A DNA stretch of 6,070 nt from contig DKII01000083.1 in the NCBI GenBank assembly GCA_002454125.1, forward strand, positions 1-6,070, read 5' to 3'. The first letter of the stretch is position 1, and every line of letters begins with the position of its first letter. The notes beneath the pieces are model-generated. The model saw only the letters and a program-made list of their open reading frames with translations. It did not search any database and was not told the DNA's origin. The translations under genes were made by a program, and so were the position numbers. Of the stretch, positions 4,904-6,070 are shown piece after piece. This stretch comes from Novosphingobium sp. UBA6722 (lineage in GTDB: Bacteria > Pseudomonadota > Alphaproteobacteria > Sphingomonadales > Sphingomonadaceae).

Positions 4904-6070
4904 ATGGACCAATTCGACATCATCGTTGTGGGCGGAGGGCACGCCGGGGTTGAAGCCGCTGCTGCGGCGGCGCGGATGGGCGCGCGCACGGCGCTGGTCA
5001 GCTTCGATCTCGACGCAATTGGCGCGATGAGCTGCAATCCGGCGATTGGCGGGTTGGGCAAGGGCCACCTGGTTCGTGAGGTTGATGCCTGTGACGGGAT
5101 CATTGCCCGCGCTGCCGATGCCGGGGCGATCCATTACCGGATGCTGAATCGCTCCAAGGGCAGCGCCGTGCAGGGCCCGCGCGTCCAGGCCGACCGCAAG
5201 CGCTTCAAGGCAGCGGTCCAGCACCTGCTCGGCCAGCAGGGCGATCTGGCGCTGGTGCAGGGCGAAGCAGCGGCGTTGCGGCTGTCAGGCGGGCGTGTTT
5301 CCGGGATCGACCTGGCCGATGGCACGGCGCTGGCTGCCCGCGCGGTGGTGCTCTGCACCGGTACGTTCCTCGGCGGCGTGCTGTTCCGGGGGGAAGAGCG
5401 CCTGGTTGGCGGGCGGATTGGGGAGGCTTCGGCCCAGCGCCTTGCGGTGCAGCTGCGCGAAGCGGCACTGCCACTGGCGCGGCTCAAGACTGGCACCCCG
5501 CCGCGGCTCGATGGCCGGACGATCGATTGGGCTATGCTGAAAGAGCAGCCGTCTGATTCCGATCACTGGACCATGTCGGCGTTGCCAGTTACCCATGGCG
5601 GGGCCGGGCGCGCGCTGCCGCAGGTGTTCTGCGCGATTACCCGCACAAACGTCCGCAGCCATGACGTCATCCGCGCGAACCTGCACCGTTCGCCGCTGTT
5701 TTCCGGGGCAATTGGCGCGCAGGGCCCGCGCTACTGCCCGTCCATCGAGGACAAGATCCACCGCTTCGGTGACCGTGACGGGCACCAGGTCTTCCTCGAG
5801 CCGGAAGGGCTGGACACGCACCTGGTCTATCCCAACGGCATCTCGACCTCCCTGCCGGCCGATGTCCAGCTAGCCATGCTGCGAACGATGGAAGGTCTTG
5901 AGCAGGTCGAGATGGTCGTGCCGGGCTATGCGGTCGAGTACGATCATATTGATCCGCGCGCCTTGCGGCCCAGCCTGGAACTGCGCGACCTGCCCGGGCT
6001 CTACTGCGCCGGCCAGATCAATGGCACGACCGGCTATGAAGAGGCGGCCGCCCAGGGGCTGCTCGCCGGC
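4904..6070 (+). CDS. mnmG: tRNA uridine-5-carboxymethylaminomethyl modification enzyme MnmG (GidA), N-terminal part
   Basis: FAD enzyme that partners MnmE in making the (carboxymethyl)aminomethyl group at U34 of tRNA, supplying reduced flavin and the NADH-dependent chemistry. The first 389 codons are present and the frame is still open at the window end; the family is usually about 620-630 residues, so roughly 240 C-terminal residues are missing. The dinucleotide-binding motif VVGGGHAGVEAA is at 8-19. SCNPAIGGLGKGHL (43-56) holds C44 and GPRYCPSIEDK (274-284) holds C278, equivalent to the E. coli cysteines C47 and C277. LKTGTPPRLDGRTID, FLEPEGL, YPNGISTSLP and AGQINGTTGYEEAAAQGLLAG are all textbook family segments. 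ATG 4904 is the first start after an in-frame TGA at 4871-4873, which lies inside the parS site. The Shine-Dalgarno sequence is weak. It is presumably cotranscribed with mnmE. Confidence 0.98.
   Translation, partial: MDQFDIIVVGGGHAGVEAAAAAARMGARTALVSFDLDAIGAMSCNPAIGGLGKGHLVREVDACDGIIARAADAGAIHYRMLNRSKGSAVQGPRVQADRKRFKAAVQHLLGQQGDLALVQGEAAALRLSGGRVSGIDLADGTALAARAVVLCTGTFLGGVLFRGEERLVGGRIGEASAQRLAVQLREAALPLARLKTGTPPRLDGRTIDWAMLKEQPSDSDHWTMSALPVTHGGAGRALPQVFCAITRTNVRSHDVIRANLHRSPLFSGAIGAQGPRYCPSIEDKIHRFGDRDGHQVFLEPEGLDTHLVYPNGISTSLPADVQLAMLRTMEGLEQVEMVVPGYAVEYDHIDPRALRPSLELRDLPGLYCAGQINGTTGYEEAAAQGLLAG

Noticed and set aside
4249..5103. Long minus-strand open frame (284 codons) antisense to mnmE and mnmG, spanning the parS site
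   Set aside because: Both opposing genes are well-conserved families. The antisense protein has no motif and no ribosome binding site that I can see.
5285..5821. Minus-strand open frame (178 codons) antisense to mnmG
   Set aside because: It is a shadow of the conserved mnmG reading frame, with no family resemblance.

Overview
This is a GC-rich chromosomal window whose protein sequences look like those of an alphaproteobacterium, most likely Sphingomonadales (Sphingomonas, Novosphingobium or Erythrobacter-like). The call rests on the MnmE N-terminus (MTDTIFALSSGAPPAAIAVV), a DUF6489-type small protein just upstream of it, and the order rho ... mnmE - mnmG. In alphaproteobacteria this order normally leads into rsmG-parA-parB close to the replication origin. 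Species cannot be fixed from the window alone.

Layout, left to right: the 3' end of rho (+); a P-loop kinase-like gene 9 nt downstream (+); a SnoaL/NTF2-like gene (-), tail to tail with the kinase; a TPR plus aspartyl/asparaginyl beta-hydroxylase gene (+), divergent from the SnoaL-like gene; a dienelactone hydrolase family gene (-), overlapping the hydroxylase tail to tail by 9 bp; a small DUF6489-type gene (+), divergent from the dienelactone hydrolase; mnmE (+); a 61-bp gap; and the first 389 codons of mnmG (+), which runs off the window. There is no gene-free stretch longer than about 135 bp. I saw no rRNA, tRNA, insertion sequence, CRISPR array or strong intrinsic terminator.

MnmE and MnmG act together to install the (carboxymethyl)aminomethyl group on U34 of certain tRNAs. 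Rho ends transcription. The four genes from the kinase to the dienelactone hydrolase have no evident shared pathway. They look like accessory or lineage-specific genes placed between rho and the mnmE block.

The most notable element is in the mnmE-mnmG gap: TGTTCCACGTGAAACA (4862-4877), a full match to the chromosomal ParB-binding consensus TGTTNCACGTGAAACA. It marks this locus as a probable centromere (parS) site near oriC. A second curiosity is a sharply AT-rich, rare-codon patch over the MnmE Walker A loop, ending in an extended -10-like motif. I found no convincing new defence or mobile system; the window is otherwise ordinary.
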